Source: Mesotaenium endlicherianum (taxonomy: Eukaryota > Streptophyta > Zygnematophyceae > Zygnematales > Mesotaeniaceae). Taken from it: 64,000 nucleotides of DNA. The notes below the pieces were generated by a model. The model saw only the letters and a list, made by a program, of their open reading frames with translations, had not been told where the DNA came from and did no database searches. Positions 1 through 12,639 of this stretch are shown in pieces; position 1 is the stretch's first letter; each line of letters opens with the position of its first letter. The translations under genes were made by a program, and so were the position numbers. The stretch covers positions 256,690 to 320,689 of the forward strand of contig WELA01001462.1 in the NCBI GenBank assembly GCA_009602735.1, written 5' to 3'.

Positions 1-73
<73 letters not shown>

Positions 74-74
74 C
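1..74. repeat. CT/GT microsatellite
   Basis: An uninterrupted CT dinucleotide run of about 56 bases passes directly into a GT run. It probably lies in the ctpA intron upstream of the first exon visible here. Confidence 0.95.
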
Positions 75-148
75 ATGCATGCGTGCCGGTTGGGTGCACC
101 GTTTCGTGGGCAGTCAGCTGACAGGTCAACGCGGCGCAATGGTGGCAG

Positions 149-870
149 GGGGGGCTCGTGAGGGCAGGGCTGGACGTGGCGCAGATGTGGCTGGACGGCA
201 GCAAGACCCTGGTCAACACGCTGGACAGGGCCGGCAACATGCAGGCCATCCGCCTCTCCAGCAGCACTGCGCTGACGCATCATCCCCTCGCTGTCCTGGT
301 ATGCCATCCTTCAGACCCTAATCTGCTGAGGCGGGCGAGCAGGGCGTGCTTTGCTGCAGTGTGGGTCTTGCTCACCAGCTGGCAGCTTCATGCGGCTGGC
401 ACACACATGGCACTTGCTCTCTGGAGCGTGGGGGTGCACCTTTCTTTAACTTGAGTTGAGGGGTCTGCGTGCACCCAGAGTTCTAGGGGGGGGGCTAACA
501 GGGGCTCAAGAGGCTCTCAGCAGCTGGCTTAAGAGAAAGACCTGCAATGGTGGCGCAGGTGAATGGCGGGAGCGCAAGTGCGAGTGAGATTCTGGCGGGA
601 GCTCTGCACGACCACGGCAGGGCTCAGCTCATCGGCGACCGCACCTATGGGAAGGGCAGGATCCAGGTAGGACACACGCGTGCACTACACCTTCTTGCGT
701 GGCACAAACACCATCAAGCGTTGCTCCTGTCATGTGCCTGCTGCCTACCTGCCCTCCTCGCCCATGCTTTCCGAGAGGCACTTGCCAGCTACTCCATCTC
801 TAAAACTTTTCTTTACTCTTCATAAGTGTGGACGTGGTTGAGTACTGGTGTGTATGTACATGTGGTCAAG

Positions 871-917
<47 letters not shown>

Positions 918-1344
918 CCCTGTTGAAGGCACATAGTCATGAACACATTATCTGAGAACATCATGCTTGGCGGTGCACCGTGAGCGAAGGCCCTGCTTGA
1001 CACGCGCAGTGAGAGATGTTGATTCCCGTGCATGGGGGGCGGATGGTGCGCAGAGCGTGTATGAGATGGAGGACGGGTCTGCACTCTTTGTGACGGTGGC
1101 CAAGTACCTCTCCCCCGCACTCCACGAGATTGACCACGTGGGGATCGCGCCAGACGTGCGCTGCCTGCTCATGCCAGCTGGCGAGCAGCCGCTGGCCACG
1201 GCCGTGGAGCCGTCCGACCTAACGCTTCCCCGGGCGGGCGCAAGGCAGCTTCATAATCAGGCCATCGATCACCAGGTGGCGGCTGAGCTCCAAAAGGACG
1301 CATGTGTCCTCACGGCAGAGCGCCAGCTGGACCGCAGCCTGTGA
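149..1344 (+). CDS. ctpA: C-terminal processing peptidase CtpA (D1 protein-processing protease), 3' part
   Basis: This is the 3' end of a serine endopeptidase gene of family S41. In plants CtpA trims the C-terminus of photosystem II protein D1 in the thylakoid lumen so that the manganese cluster can assemble. Three exons are visible, 149-298, 559-666 and 1054-1344, all joined in phase 0 and ending in TGA. Exon 1 carries the GGLVRAGLDVA segment typical of the family. Exon 2 carries both catalytic residues: the second Ser of GGSASASEI and the Lys of TYGKGRIQ, 25 residues apart as in plant CtpA. Exon 3 carries DGSALFVTVAKYLSP and a short C-terminal tail. The PDZ domain, the transit peptide and the start lie left of the window. 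All catalytic residues seen are intact, so the gene is probably functional. The plastid location is inferred from the family. Confidence 0.93.
873..914. repeat. TA microsatellite in ctpA intron
   Basis: A run of about 20 TA units lies in the intron before the last ctpA exon. Confidence 0.95.
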
Positions 1345-3563
1345 GGCGGTCCCAGGCGGTGCTTGGCTCTCGGCGCATGTCGAATTTGCGTCCGAATCGG
1401 TGCCTGCAAGCGACTTAATTGTGCGTGTGTGTGTGCCCACGCCAGGTGGCAGCCACCGATCCCCAGCGCTGCGCTGGGAGGAGGGCAGATGTGTACATAT
1501 GGCAGAAGCTGCACGGTTGTGCTGGGAATTATCTCTACCGGCATGGTTTGCTGCATGCTTTTGCCGCAACTCTTTGGGTAGGAAGGAGTAGGTACTTTGG
1601 GTATGCAGGTGGCAATGGGCAGGCATGTCACCAACGCCCGTCACACCCATGCACATACTGAGAGCATGGGATGAGAGGTTTGGATATTGTAGGTAGCGCG
1701 CCATGTTAGCGCCACACTTTAGGACATGGTCACGATTCGCCGCATCATTCGGTCAGGCGTGGGGTTGTTTTGCATGGGCACTGGATTGCGTTCCAGTTCA
1801 AGGGGGAGTGTTGTTCAGAACATGCACTTACTGCCAGAGTGGTGCTTGTACAGGTGGGGCTTTGATTGGGGTAGTGCTGTTTGTAGATGTATCGAAGCGC
1901 TTATTCTTTGAGTAAATAAACCAGGCTCGGTGTGTGAGTGCACGGTGTAAAGCTTGGCCGTGCACGGACTGCCAGAAAGCCTCTAGGGTTAGGCAGTGTT
2001 TGATACATATGGCTATGTGAGTGGATCTCATACTAGATTCTCGTAAGGAAGGCCACATTGGTCGGTTAGCTATTGGTTAGTGCGATGATACTACGATTCT
2101 GGGGTTTTATTCATGACTGTTATTTTCAGCTGCAATTACTTGGGCCCCCGAGTTTCTGCCATTCAGGCATGATGGCAGTCGAGACATGCATGCATGTCTA
2201 GCTGGTTTGAAAGTTGCAATGGCTGCTGTTTAGCAACTCGAATTGCTTATCTTGATCCATCTCCTTCAGCATATATCACATCTTGCACCTATGTATGGCA
2301 TTTTGGAAGTACGACCAACAGCTCAAAGAAATGGGAAGAGAGTGCACCGACAACACCGGAACAAAATGAGCAACTCACCGACTATGAAGGCCATACAGTG
2401 CTGGTACTTGTCAACGGAGGCTGGTAGTATTGACACTTGGACATAAGCTGCTCAGTCCTCCAGCGAAATCACACCTGATACCTTAATATCACGATTAGTT
2501 TTACCATGTACTAAGAGGGACGCGACTGGAACTACGAGAGAAGACTGCCTTGAGCTGGAGAGTGTCAAAAGATCAGGGTTGAGGGACGGGCTGAACAATT
2601 GCTGGCTAGTACCGACATGGACAGCCAGATGGCAGCAAATGTGACATCCTCTCCGAATCTTTGATGGAGACTAATAGCCGCTTGCAGATGCTTGCAGAGG
2701 TGAATCTGTAAATGGATTGAAGGTGACGGGCATATGATGGGACCAGCTGGCTGAGCCTGCATGAGAGTTTATATAGCGCATCAGAGCCAAAGCAGATTTA
2801 GTCTGCGTGAGGACTGACGTTGACATACATGGGTAAAAAGGGCAAAATTGGGCAAAGTGAGGCAGGAGTGGGCTCAAGTCGGTGGTATCTCGCGAAAATA
2901 AGATGTAAATGGAACTAGTCAACTTTTTCGTGTCTTCTTGAAATAAATCTGAAACGATCGACATTTAACGTGTTCACTAGCATTAGATCCAATTAGATCG
3001 ACTGAAATCGTTAGCGACAATTTGACTAGTTCTTCAAGTGGACGCAATTGCACCGGAGTGTGCCGGAGTCGGCTTAGTGCGCCAGAGTGGCCGTTCGAGC
3101 CTTTGACTCCCTTTCTTAGCTTTTGACCATATTGTACTAGCAGATTCAAACTCAGCGAGCCAGCAGCGAGCCAGTAAACCTCACCTGTTCAAATGTCTGC
3201 ACGCTTCTTCTGAATCTACGGCTTTTTTTTGAATATTAAAGCTGTGATTGAATCGGGAACCTTAGGCCTGACGTTGCGAACGGTCTCCCAATGCCGTCGA
3301 AGGCGTGCAAACATTTGACATCCCTTCATTACGGATAAAGACTCTGCAGCTCTTCATCCACCTCGTCTTTCTGAGTAGGAGCAGACAAACTTGTAGCTAA
3401 AATAGTAACATTCCTCGTATCAGCGAACGTTTCTACTGTTGGTAACATAGCACAGAAGATTGGATCTGTGCTGTTGGGAAAAGCATTTCGGTAGGATCTT
3501 GGACAAGTTGGTCCTTTGTAGTCTTAAGCTCCTCTTTGCCACATTTTAGCTCATACTGCAGCC
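1345..3563. other. Intergenic region between ctpA and the transporter gene
   Basis: It holds the ctpA 3' UTR and the upstream region of the transporter gene. I see no convincing coding exon, RNA gene or repeat copy. The short open frames here lack similarity to known families and have no splice support. Confidence 0.6.
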
Positions 3564-6500
3564 ATGGAACAGTTCTTTTATGCTTTGTTTGGCATCCTAG
3601 TGATAGTCTGTGTTGCTCTTGAAGTGACTAAGGGTGCCAAGGACAAGCTAACTACAACTCCAATCTTCAATGCTTTCAAGAACAACTACCTTGTTGTTTA
3701 CTCGCTCATGATGGGTGCGTTTCTTGATCCCTCAATCTCTTTGCAAACAACAGCATGACATCATGAACGTGCAGCATGTTGCCGTACGTTAGTATGCGAA
3801 AGATACTTACATGTCCAATGGCGTCAAGAGCATATCAAAGGATTCTGCCATCTGTTTGAAAACTTGTCCCACTCTGAGCTTCAAAGGTTTGGCTACTTTT
3901 CGATCCTCTGCGGTCGATTGTGTGTAGCTGAGATACATATTATGATGGATGGCCGATGGTGGCTTGCCTAGGCTCTGAGCTTGCTAATTTTCACCTATGG
4001 ACATTGGGAGCCTGATCCTTGTCATACGTATGCACAATGCAGCTGGAGATTGGTTGCAAGGACCTTATGTGTATGCGTTGTATCAGCATTATGGCTATGA
4101 AAGAGGTGACATTGGCCGCCTTTTCATTGCTGGATTTGGTTCTTCTATGGTTTTTGGTACCATAGTAGGGTCTCTCGCGGACAAATAGTAAGTATGCTCC
4201 CCTCCAGTATTATGTACAGCTCCAAGCTACTAGGCTGTCTTCTTCTGGTGCACAAAAATGTAAGTTGAGGTCCTTTGTATGAAGACAGTGTTTCTCAAAG
4301 CGCAGCCCTATGTTTCAGGAGTCAAGAGATTGCTTCAGAAAGAGGAGGTTCGCTTTTGCATCAGACCATGGGTTTGCCCACAATCCACCATGTCAAAAGT
4401 AGGGGGTCTAAGCACACGGTACACGAGTTTGATCAAGCAAGGCAGACCTCACTATATTTGGTTCATAAGCATGGCAGCAGGTGATGGCATAAATATACAT
4501 TGAGGTTCAGCCACATGAGAAAAACTATGAGCTGATGCTACCATGCTACACCTTAGTCCTAACCGCTTTTGTGAAAATCCTTGTGGTTTTTAATCTACGT
4601 TCTCTGCATCTAACTGATACATGGGTATTGAGGATCAAGCGTTTCCCTTAATGAGGTCTTTGTGTGTTATATAAGTGTAGCACTTGTGTGATATATATCT
4701 TAGGCTTCATTCAATCAGTGTAGATCTGCCTTGTGAAAGAGGGATCTATCAGATGAACTTCTTGCAAATAGTTCCTAGTTGCTGCATATAGGGTTTCGCC
4801 TGCTTCAATTGAGTTCATTGGCCTAGTCTCGTGCACAAGTACCATATATCATATGCACAGCACTCTAAAGTTGTTGTGGTCTTGAACAGCGTAAATTTGC
4901 TATGAAGTTTCTTTAATATGCTTTTGATAATTTAAGGTCAGGGCAATTCCAGGCTTGTGGAATGTTTGATACTTCTGATGGTTTGGGACTTTAACCATTT
5001 GACGGTGTTTGTGTGGATTGCAGTGGAAGGAGAAATGCCAGTATAACATACTGTATCACGTATATCCTCAGCTGCTTCACGAAGCACTCTCCACTCTATG
5101 GAGTTCTTATGCTGGGACGAATCTTGGGTGGAGTCTCAACATCCCTTCTCTTTTCAGCGTTTGAGTCATGGCTGGTTGCTGAGCACTTCAAGGTGAACAA
5201 CTCTGGTTTGTCCATATTAGCAAGTGTGTAAGTGTTGCGGTAATCGACATCATGAGGAGCATTGTTGTAACTTCGCTGTTGTACATCGTGCTAAGAATGC
5301 AGATAAGCCGTGTATTGATGCTGGCAGATAGTGTTGTGGTCTCTAAATGTAGAGCTTTGCATTGACGCTGTATGGTACAATGTAACCACTTGGCACTTGA
5401 GGGGCCTACGTAGGTGTTCTCTGTGGCTGGTGCTTGTGTTGCTGTAAGTTTTTTTGTTGAGGGCAGTTAGTGTGAGGGGATGCCTTGGCAGTGTGGCTGT
5501 TGAGTCACGTGCATACTTGTTGCGGGAGTTGTGTAGCTGCAAAGATCGGACTAATTACCCAGAGATGAAAGTTTTGAAGGTCAGGAAGTGGTTACAGTGT
5601 AACCACCCTGCCAAATGGCACGAGAAGCCTTCCCAGCTTGGAAGCAAAATCATGGGGGCAAGAGGGGTTTATTGATGTGAACCATTTTTTCTATTCATGG
5701 ATGCAGAGAGGTTTCGAGGCCCAATGGCTGTCGATGACATTCTCTAAGGCCATCTTCCTGGGGAATGGACTCATAGCAATCATGGCTGGCCTGATTGCCA
5801 ACACGCTAGTCACTAGTCTTTCTTTGGGACCCGTTGCACCTTTCGATGCTGCTGCAGTCTTGCTGGCCGTTGGATTGGGTATTATAATGTACACGTGGTC
5901 GGAGAATTATGGAGATCCATCCGAAAATAAGTCCCTCTGGCAGCAGTTCCAGCAAGCTGGCTCTGCCATCGCTTCAGGTATGCAGTGTCCTGCTGGACCG
6001 TTGACTCGTTTGCAATGGGAACTTGGATTGCAGCCAGCCTTTGAAAGACTCATTCTTTGTGCTGCTGTCTGCTGTGCACACCAATCTCTGCCTGGCTTCC
6101 ACCTAACATTGCTTTTCCATCTCAGCTCTGTGTGCTGAGTTAGTATTGTACTAGAATAGAGTGTTCAATATATCAGTCAGTCATTATTAAGAAGATCCAC
6201 TCCCTCAAGAAAAGTCTGCCGGATCAAGGGCCTTTGGGAACGTTGCTGTTGCTGATACTACTTTCCGCTCCTCTTTTCAGTTGTGTAGAAGGAGCTACAC
6301 TGTACACGAAGAAGTCGGAAATTCAAGTCGTGAGTTTCGTGTGCGATTTTTAAGATGTGGCGATACTTGTGTTGCTGTTGACTATGTGCTGAGCAGATGA
6401 GAAGATTGCCCTCCTGGGAGCCATCCAGTCTCTTTTTGAGGGCTCCATGTACACTTTTGTGTTCCTCTGGACTCCGGCTCTGAGCCCCAGCAACCAGGAT

Positions 6501-8075
6501 ATCCCCCATGGTTTCATCTTTGCCACTTTCATGCTGGCATCCATGATCGGATCCTCCATAGCCTCCAGATTGATGGCGCGCGTCACCCTACGAGTGGAGC
6601 TGTACATGCAACTTGTGTTTGTTGTCTCTGCATTCGCTCTCCTCTTCCCTGTATACAACGCCGTAAGTTCACTTACAACCTGCTCTGCTGATGGGCAATG
6701 CCTCAGTTGTGTCCAAGGCTAAGCTCCAGCGTATAGGGCATGTCGTATGGTGCTCTGCAATCATATCTTTTTCAGTTTCCGGATGTTGAGTGGGAGTCGC
6801 GCCTCTTCCGCTCCCTAATTTATAGCAAGGGTACATTGTATGCCTTTTTAGGTGGAACAGTTGGGGTCCCTGTGATTGTGAACTTGCTCGCTTGTAGTCC
6901 TTACGCAGGCTTCCATGTGGTTGCTGCGCAGTACTTTTACGAAATTGACGTCCCGGAGGGTGGTGGCATCACCGCGGGTGGCCAGCTCCAGCTCTTTGGT
7001 TTCTGCATCTTTGAGGCCTGCGTTGGCATCTTCTGGCCATCAATCATGAAGATGAGGTCGCAGTACATTCCGGAGGAGGCGCGAAGCACCATCATGAATT
7101 TCTTCCGCATTCCTCTGAACATCTTCGTGTGCGTCGTCCTTTATAACGTGAGTGTCATTCAAGCTGGCCCACACAAACCCTTAACCGCATCAGCCCAGTT
7201 ATGCCAGATCTAATTTTTTGTCTGAAGATGGACTTAAGTGCTCGTTGGCGGTTCTTACTCCTGTCAGTATGGTATTTCTTGCAGCCATGCCCTTCCTGCC
7301 CGATACATATTTGGCTCATTCTGTGGCATCGTTGGTATGGTTCTGCTATATGTCTATCTGACCCTTCACCATGCATGACATTAGAATAAGAGTACGCGGC
7401 CTTGAACGAGGATAATGGAGATGGGCAATAAACGCTTGACACTAATACTGTGTTGTCATCTAAAAGTTTGTTACTTCCTTGGCTGCCTGATCCTGTTGCA
7501 TTGAGCAGGTGAGCGCGTTTCCTATCACAGCAATGTTTGGAATGTGCTCCATCTTCCTTATGATGGCGGCCGTTCTTCAGAGGCGTCTCATGTTTGTGTC
7601 TGAGAAGGCCCGCATCAGCAGTAAGAATATCTCACAACCTACCCCCCGTGGTTTCAATCTATCTGCCGCTTTCTTCATCTATCATAATGGAAGGAGACTT
7701 GAGTGGCTGCTTAAGAATGTGTCAGGATGGCGCATGCATGCACATGAAGCATGCTGCAGCTGACTACTGTTTGCTGCGGGGTTTAGTGATGCATGTCCTT
7801 ATGATGCCGCTACTACACTCGGTATCTGTTGATGCTGCGATTGTCTGCTCTGTTATGCATAATGTGCATGTTTATTTATGTATACCTTTAAATGGTCATC
7901 AATCAGGCTTGTGATGGCTGTCTTTTGGTTTGTAGAGCCCTTCCCTTGCGACTGCTTGTCGGCAGCTCCTTCAGCTCTTGCGGCTGTCTGTGGTGTGTAT
8001 TACTAATGGCTTGATCCACGTGCATATCCAGGACCTGACACTTATGAGGCCGAGACTGAGCCTCTGACTGCGTGA
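3564..8075 (+). CDS. Major facilitator superfamily transporter, MOT2/MFSD5 (molybdate-anion transporter) type
   Basis: This is a membrane transporter of the MFS_5 type (plant At4g27720-like, animal MFSD5, algal MOT2), a family linked to molybdate uptake. The eight exons are 3564-3714, 4043-4187, 5024-5192, 5707-5977, 6397-6662, 6932-7147, 7509-7620 and 8032-8075. All introns are GT-AG, and the chain sums to 1374 nt, giving 457 residues, about the size of its plant relatives. Recognisable blocks in order are FNAFKNNYLVVYSLMM, AGDWLQGPYVYALY, the MFS loop motif GSLADKYGRR (split between exons 2 and 3), ILGGVSTSLLFSAFESWL, SENYGDPSENKSLW, SLFEGSMYTFVFLWTPALSP and MRSQYIPEEARSTIMNF. Most remaining sequence is hydrophobic, as expected for about 12 membrane spans. 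The last exon adds only a short acidic tail and is the least certain, although its phase fits. The molybdate substrate is inferred from the family. Intron 2 holds a copy of the 70-bp repeat. Confidence 0.95.
4474..4540 (+). repeat. Copy 1 of a ~70-bp MITE-like repeat
   Basis: It starts with GGCAGCA, contains GATGGCATAAATATACATTG, and ends near GCTGATGCT. Four further copies lie at the right end of the window. This copy sits inside intron 2 of the MFS transporter gene. Confidence 0.75.
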
Positions 8076-9021
8076 CTCCACTCTGGGGCCACCACCCCAT
8101 CCCCGTGACGACATGCATTTGAGCAGACGCACATGCAGTCCATTCCAGGCTCACGACTGAATGAAGATGGGAAGAGCTGCAAGCACGTGGAGGCACTCAG
8201 AACAGGCCTCCTTGTGGTCGTGCGGGGAGGGGGAGAACACGACTGGGATTGCTTAGGTGTTTCCACTGTAGACTCTCATTTAATATGGTCAAAGGCTGGG
8301 GCAGGTAATTCTGTCGTATGAAGTGGTTTAGGAATCTGTGGTTTCAGTTAAACCAAGGCATGGTCACGATGAAGAACCCTGTCTTTATTTATGTATCATA
8401 CTTTATTTGAAGGTGTTCATACTAGCTTTTGATGTCCGTTCCAGTAGCCAAAGCAGGTTCAGAAATAGGTGCTGATATTTGTGCTATGATTTTTTCATTG
8501 CTATATGCATGCAACCTTGCAATGCAGCAGCCTTCAGAGCCTGGGACAACTTGTGTCCACGAGTCCAACTTGTAATATCACTTCAACTGCACAAATTTGA
8601 AGATTTCACTATTTATCACACTGCTTCTTTTAGGTCGTCCTTTAGGATATAGTGCCGAGTCTGTCTACATGATATGTGCTTACACCTGCAATACTGTCTT
8701 TGCACTTTCCTCTGAGACTGCGACTGGGTCTTCTCATGCAGTGCAGTCGAAACCGGTTCTTTGGATGCAAGCACAAGCACCAGCGAGATTGTTGCACAGG
8801 AGGGTGGACCTTCCATCCCAGGCTTGTCCGTCACCCGACTTGGATTGGCACTTGATCTATCCTTATCTTTTATGTATGTTCTTTTGGGGGTAATGTAGAT
8901 GCCTAACATCTCAATTGTATCCTAGCCTAGAGCCCTGAAGGTTTCTAAGCTGAATGAGAACCTAAAGCAGGACAAGCTGTAGATTTCATCAGCACCATTT
9001 AGTGTATTTGGCAAGCTCCAG
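8076..9021. other. Intergenic region between convergent 3' ends
   Basis: The transporter (+) and the ureohydrolase (-) converge on this stretch, which should hold both 3' UTRs and polyadenylation sites. I see no gene or repeat in it. Confidence 0.6.
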
Positions 9022-10726
9022 TTAAGCATTCCGAAATGTAGCGGCCCCTGGTGCATCTAAAATCCCGAAACGAGTGCCAGAGGCAGCTTGAAGTGCAATC
9101 AAAGATAGGAACTCATATGCAACTTGTGCTCCGGCCTGCGCTGTGATATGGCCATGATCCATAGCAGGTAACACCTCCACAACATCTGCCCCTATCCAGG
9201 TAATGCCGGTGCAGGCCCTTAAGTAAGAAAGTCCTTGAAACGTACTGGGCCCCCCTATTTCAGGCGTACCTGTACCTGCAAAATGGAAAATGGAACGAAG
9301 GTGTGAAGCAGCACTCTTCAGAGAGAACAGATGAAGCATCCAGCCCATGCAAGTTGGTCTTTCCAAGCTAGGCGTCAACTATGCGCAGGACCCCACATAA
9401 GCTACTCTTGATGATGGGCAAGGATACTTCGAAACTCAGATAAGTTGTAGCCATACCGAATCTAAGCGGGGCAACAGCCTGTGGTGCCTTTATATAAATT
9501 TTCTGTGATTCACACGCTGACCACATCTGAAGGTCTTCGAAATCAGAATGTACACTGGTTTCAACTTGAAAAACAGATCTTGGGTCAAAACAGACAAACG
9601 AGACATACGGATCCAACTCTTCTGTGCAGCCAGCCTTGAAGGCATTCGAATATTGAAAAAGTTACTCCTGAAGCAGTGTGCGCGTCTGTAAGATTACAAG
9701 AAGCAAACAACATGCACACCTTAGAAGAGAGCTGGTACCTGGAGCAAATGCAGGGTCGAAGAAGTCCACATCGAAGGATAGAAAGGCCTTTGACTTTCCC
9801 ACCCTCCTCCTGACAAGGTCCCCTATCTCGGCTGGTGTCTTTGCAAGCAGTTGCTGGGTAGTAAGAACCTCAAATCCAAAGTTTACAGCCATTTGGATGT
9901 CATCCGCAGAGTACACAGGTCCCCTCATACCCAGCTGGACGGACTTTTTAGGATCAATGAGTCCCTCTTCCAGCGCACGTCTGAATGGGGTTCCGTGAGT
10001 ATACTTATGGCCAAAGTAAGAGTCCCACAGGTCGCCATGAGAATCGAAATGAACCAGGGCAAGAGGCCCGTGCACAAACGCCAGCGCACGAAGCTCCGCA
10101 AGCACGACAGAATGGTCCCCCCCTATGCCGAGAGTGATGATGCCCTGCTCCGCAATGCTCCTCACAACATCTGTCATATTCTTATGACTATGCTCAATAA
10201 ATCCCGGAGCCACGTCAGAATCACCATAGTCTATACAGGATAAGACTTCCAGTGTAGTGATCCCCAGCTCGTGATTGTGAGGGCGTAGTAGAGAAGAGGC
10301 ACTCCGCACAGCTTCTGGCCCAAACCGTGCGCCAACTTTGTAGGTTGCCCCAGTGTCAAAGGGGAGCCCGACTATTGCGACGTCCACATCAGGTAGAGCT
10401 GGGCCTGGTAAGTACGGTAGGCGGGCGAAAGTCCGCACTCCAGCAAAGCGTGGGGACTTGAGAGCATCTACTGGTTTATAGCGTCCAGTGGGCGGCCTTC
10501 CTGCCATGTACGCTCTTATCCTAATGGGCGTGACAGGAGCTGTTGGCGGAGATACCTTCTTGATGGTATCTTCTTTTTCATCTACCTTTGACTGGACGTT
10601 TGACACCATGCGAGATAGCCTAGGATACGCCACTCCTTCATCAGGTTCATCCGCCAGCAAGCATGTAGGTAAGACGACGAGAAAGTGCAGCAGCAGGAGC
10701 GGAACAAGCCCGTACTTGGACGCCAT
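9022..10726 (-). CDS. Agmatinase/arginase-family ureohydrolase with N-terminal signal peptide
   Basis: This is a metal-dependent hydrolase that removes urea from a guanidino compound. Two exons on the minus strand, 10726-9739 and 9275-9022, join within a Gly codon and give 413 residues. Residues 1-25 form a hydrophobic leader (MASKYGLVPLLLLHFLVVLP...), so the protein probably enters the secretory pathway. All six metal ligands are present: His205 in GGDHSV, Asp228, His230 and Asp232 in HFDSHGDLWD, and Asp319 and Asp321 in SFDVDFFDP. The family signature APGTGTPEIGG spans the splice junction. The second metal motif reads DSHGD rather than the common DAHxD. As I recall, DSH forms occur in secreted fungal agmatinase-like proteins. 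The substrate cannot be told from sequence: agmatine, guanidinobutyrate or guanidine are all possible. An N-terminal region of about 85 residues precedes the catalytic fold. Confidence 0.93.
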
Positions 10727-12639
10727 ATCCTCCTAACACCAATGGAGGCAATTCAAGAGAGCCAACGGTACATTTCGTAGGCTGTATAAGCTTACTGCAT
10801 GAAAAGTCAAATTCACGAGAATAATACCAAATTTGTGCAGACACTATCCGTCTTCTACAAGTGCATTTTACCGCCTATATGTTGTGCTCCTCATTTTAGC
10901 TGCAAAGGCTAGCATACAGGCCCTGCAATTCTTGTCTACCACTAGAACAATTTGTATAGGAGACTTCCCACAGGGTTCGAAGGCCACAATGCTATAATTC
11001 CCGAAAAATTATAGGATTGTGATACGATAAATGCTTGTTTGTTAGCCTTAAGCATACATACCATGCACGCTCTTCCGAATATTAACCATCTCATTTACAG
11101 TCGGGAAAGCCTACTACTGACAACCTTCAAGAACGAATTCAGAGGAAGTGCACTGCAACACTGGCATCTTCATTGCACTAAAGTCAACTAGCTTTGTCGA
11201 TTCCCTGTCCTCAAACAATGGCCTGTTGTGAGTTTCCACGTATGAATCTGAATCATGGAGGCAGGCTGGGGCAGGTTGTGGAAGGCAGTCGGAAGCGGTG
11301 GGAAGGTCATGACGTGACCTGTCGTGACTCGTGACATGTGGTGGGAATGGGTCGAACCTTGTAGGACCAGGTAGACCTGCTTTTGTCATAATGTACCCAC
11401 TTTGTTCGATACAATTGGATCAGTCAAACAAAGTCAACTTAAATCACCTCAACTCGACCGCACAAACTAGACGTTTGTCAATGCATGTCAACCCTCCTCT
11501 TATTCAGGTTTGTCTTCTCGACGTCAAAGTATTACCATTCGAGGCCATTGTAATTGGAGGAAAGTGATGATGACTGCTTGTATTTCTCGGGAACTCAGAA
11601 TGTCTGTACAATTCTTTGAGGCGACTTTTGTAGTCGTCACAGGAAGCTTCAATGAGCTTTATGGCCTAAAAGTAGGTTTGCTTGTTAGCGTGTTCTATGC
11701 GACATGAGTCGCTTAAGATAAGATCTACTCCTAAGGTTAATGTTTATTATTTAGATTCTTAGTGGACGTTTAGTGTCGGCTCTATCGGACTAGTGGTGCG
11801 CGAAAATCTGGTCAATCACTCGTGTGGATGGTGTAATAAAGATCATGCAGCCACCACATACCAACTTTTAGTGATATGCGCAACTTTTAGTTTCACACTA
11901 TTCTACGGCCCATTTTTTGGTTGTCATTAAAACGCCCCTCATGCAATATGTGACGAGAAAATCAGTAAAGGTCTTCGCTTGTGTGAGCTTTGGCTCGTAG
12001 TTACGTTCAGAAATTCATGTGTGTTTCGCGTCTAAATCGACGCGAAAGCGTTTAACCATGATCGCGCTTTTTTTCTGCAGCCCGCCCTTTGGCGTCCGCC
12101 AAAAAGTAGGATTTCGCAACAAATTGGGCCTCTTCTTTGCTTAGACTGAGCGCCCTTGGGGCCCTAGTTTGAAAATCCGCCGTATACGGCGTACACGCGT
12201 CAATGTACAGCACGTACGTGCGGTACGTGTAGTTGGAAATTATACGCCTTAATACGGGCGAATATGCCTCTGTCGGTCAATTAAACCGGACAGCGTTATA
12301 ACCGCATGCGGAAACGTGTGAGTCTGACACCGAAGACGGGGAAGAAAATAGTTTTTGTTTTTTGAAAACGATTGGTCTAGTCACCTACTTGCACGTAGCT
12401 TATGTGACGACTTTGTGTCGTGGCAAACTACATAATTGTAGTGACCTGGTTCAACAGTATTGGTTACGATGGGCTCACGCTCAACAACTCTGTACTATGG
12501 CAGGTGTGCTACCCGACACAAGTCGTAAGCCAAGGGACAAACGCAAAAGGGACGCGGCCAAATAATTGCTCTTTTCCATCACTGTTCGATGCAATCGCCC
12601 TTCGCTCGAACTGTGTTTAACGCTCGCTACGGGCAAGTA
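10727..12639. other. Intergenic region upstream of the ureohydrolase gene
   Basis: The first few hundred bases should hold the ureohydrolase promoter and 5' UTR. The rest is AT-rich with no gene I can recognise. The part near 12.3-12.6 kb may be decayed body of the LTR element that ends at 13.7 kb. Confidence 0.5.
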
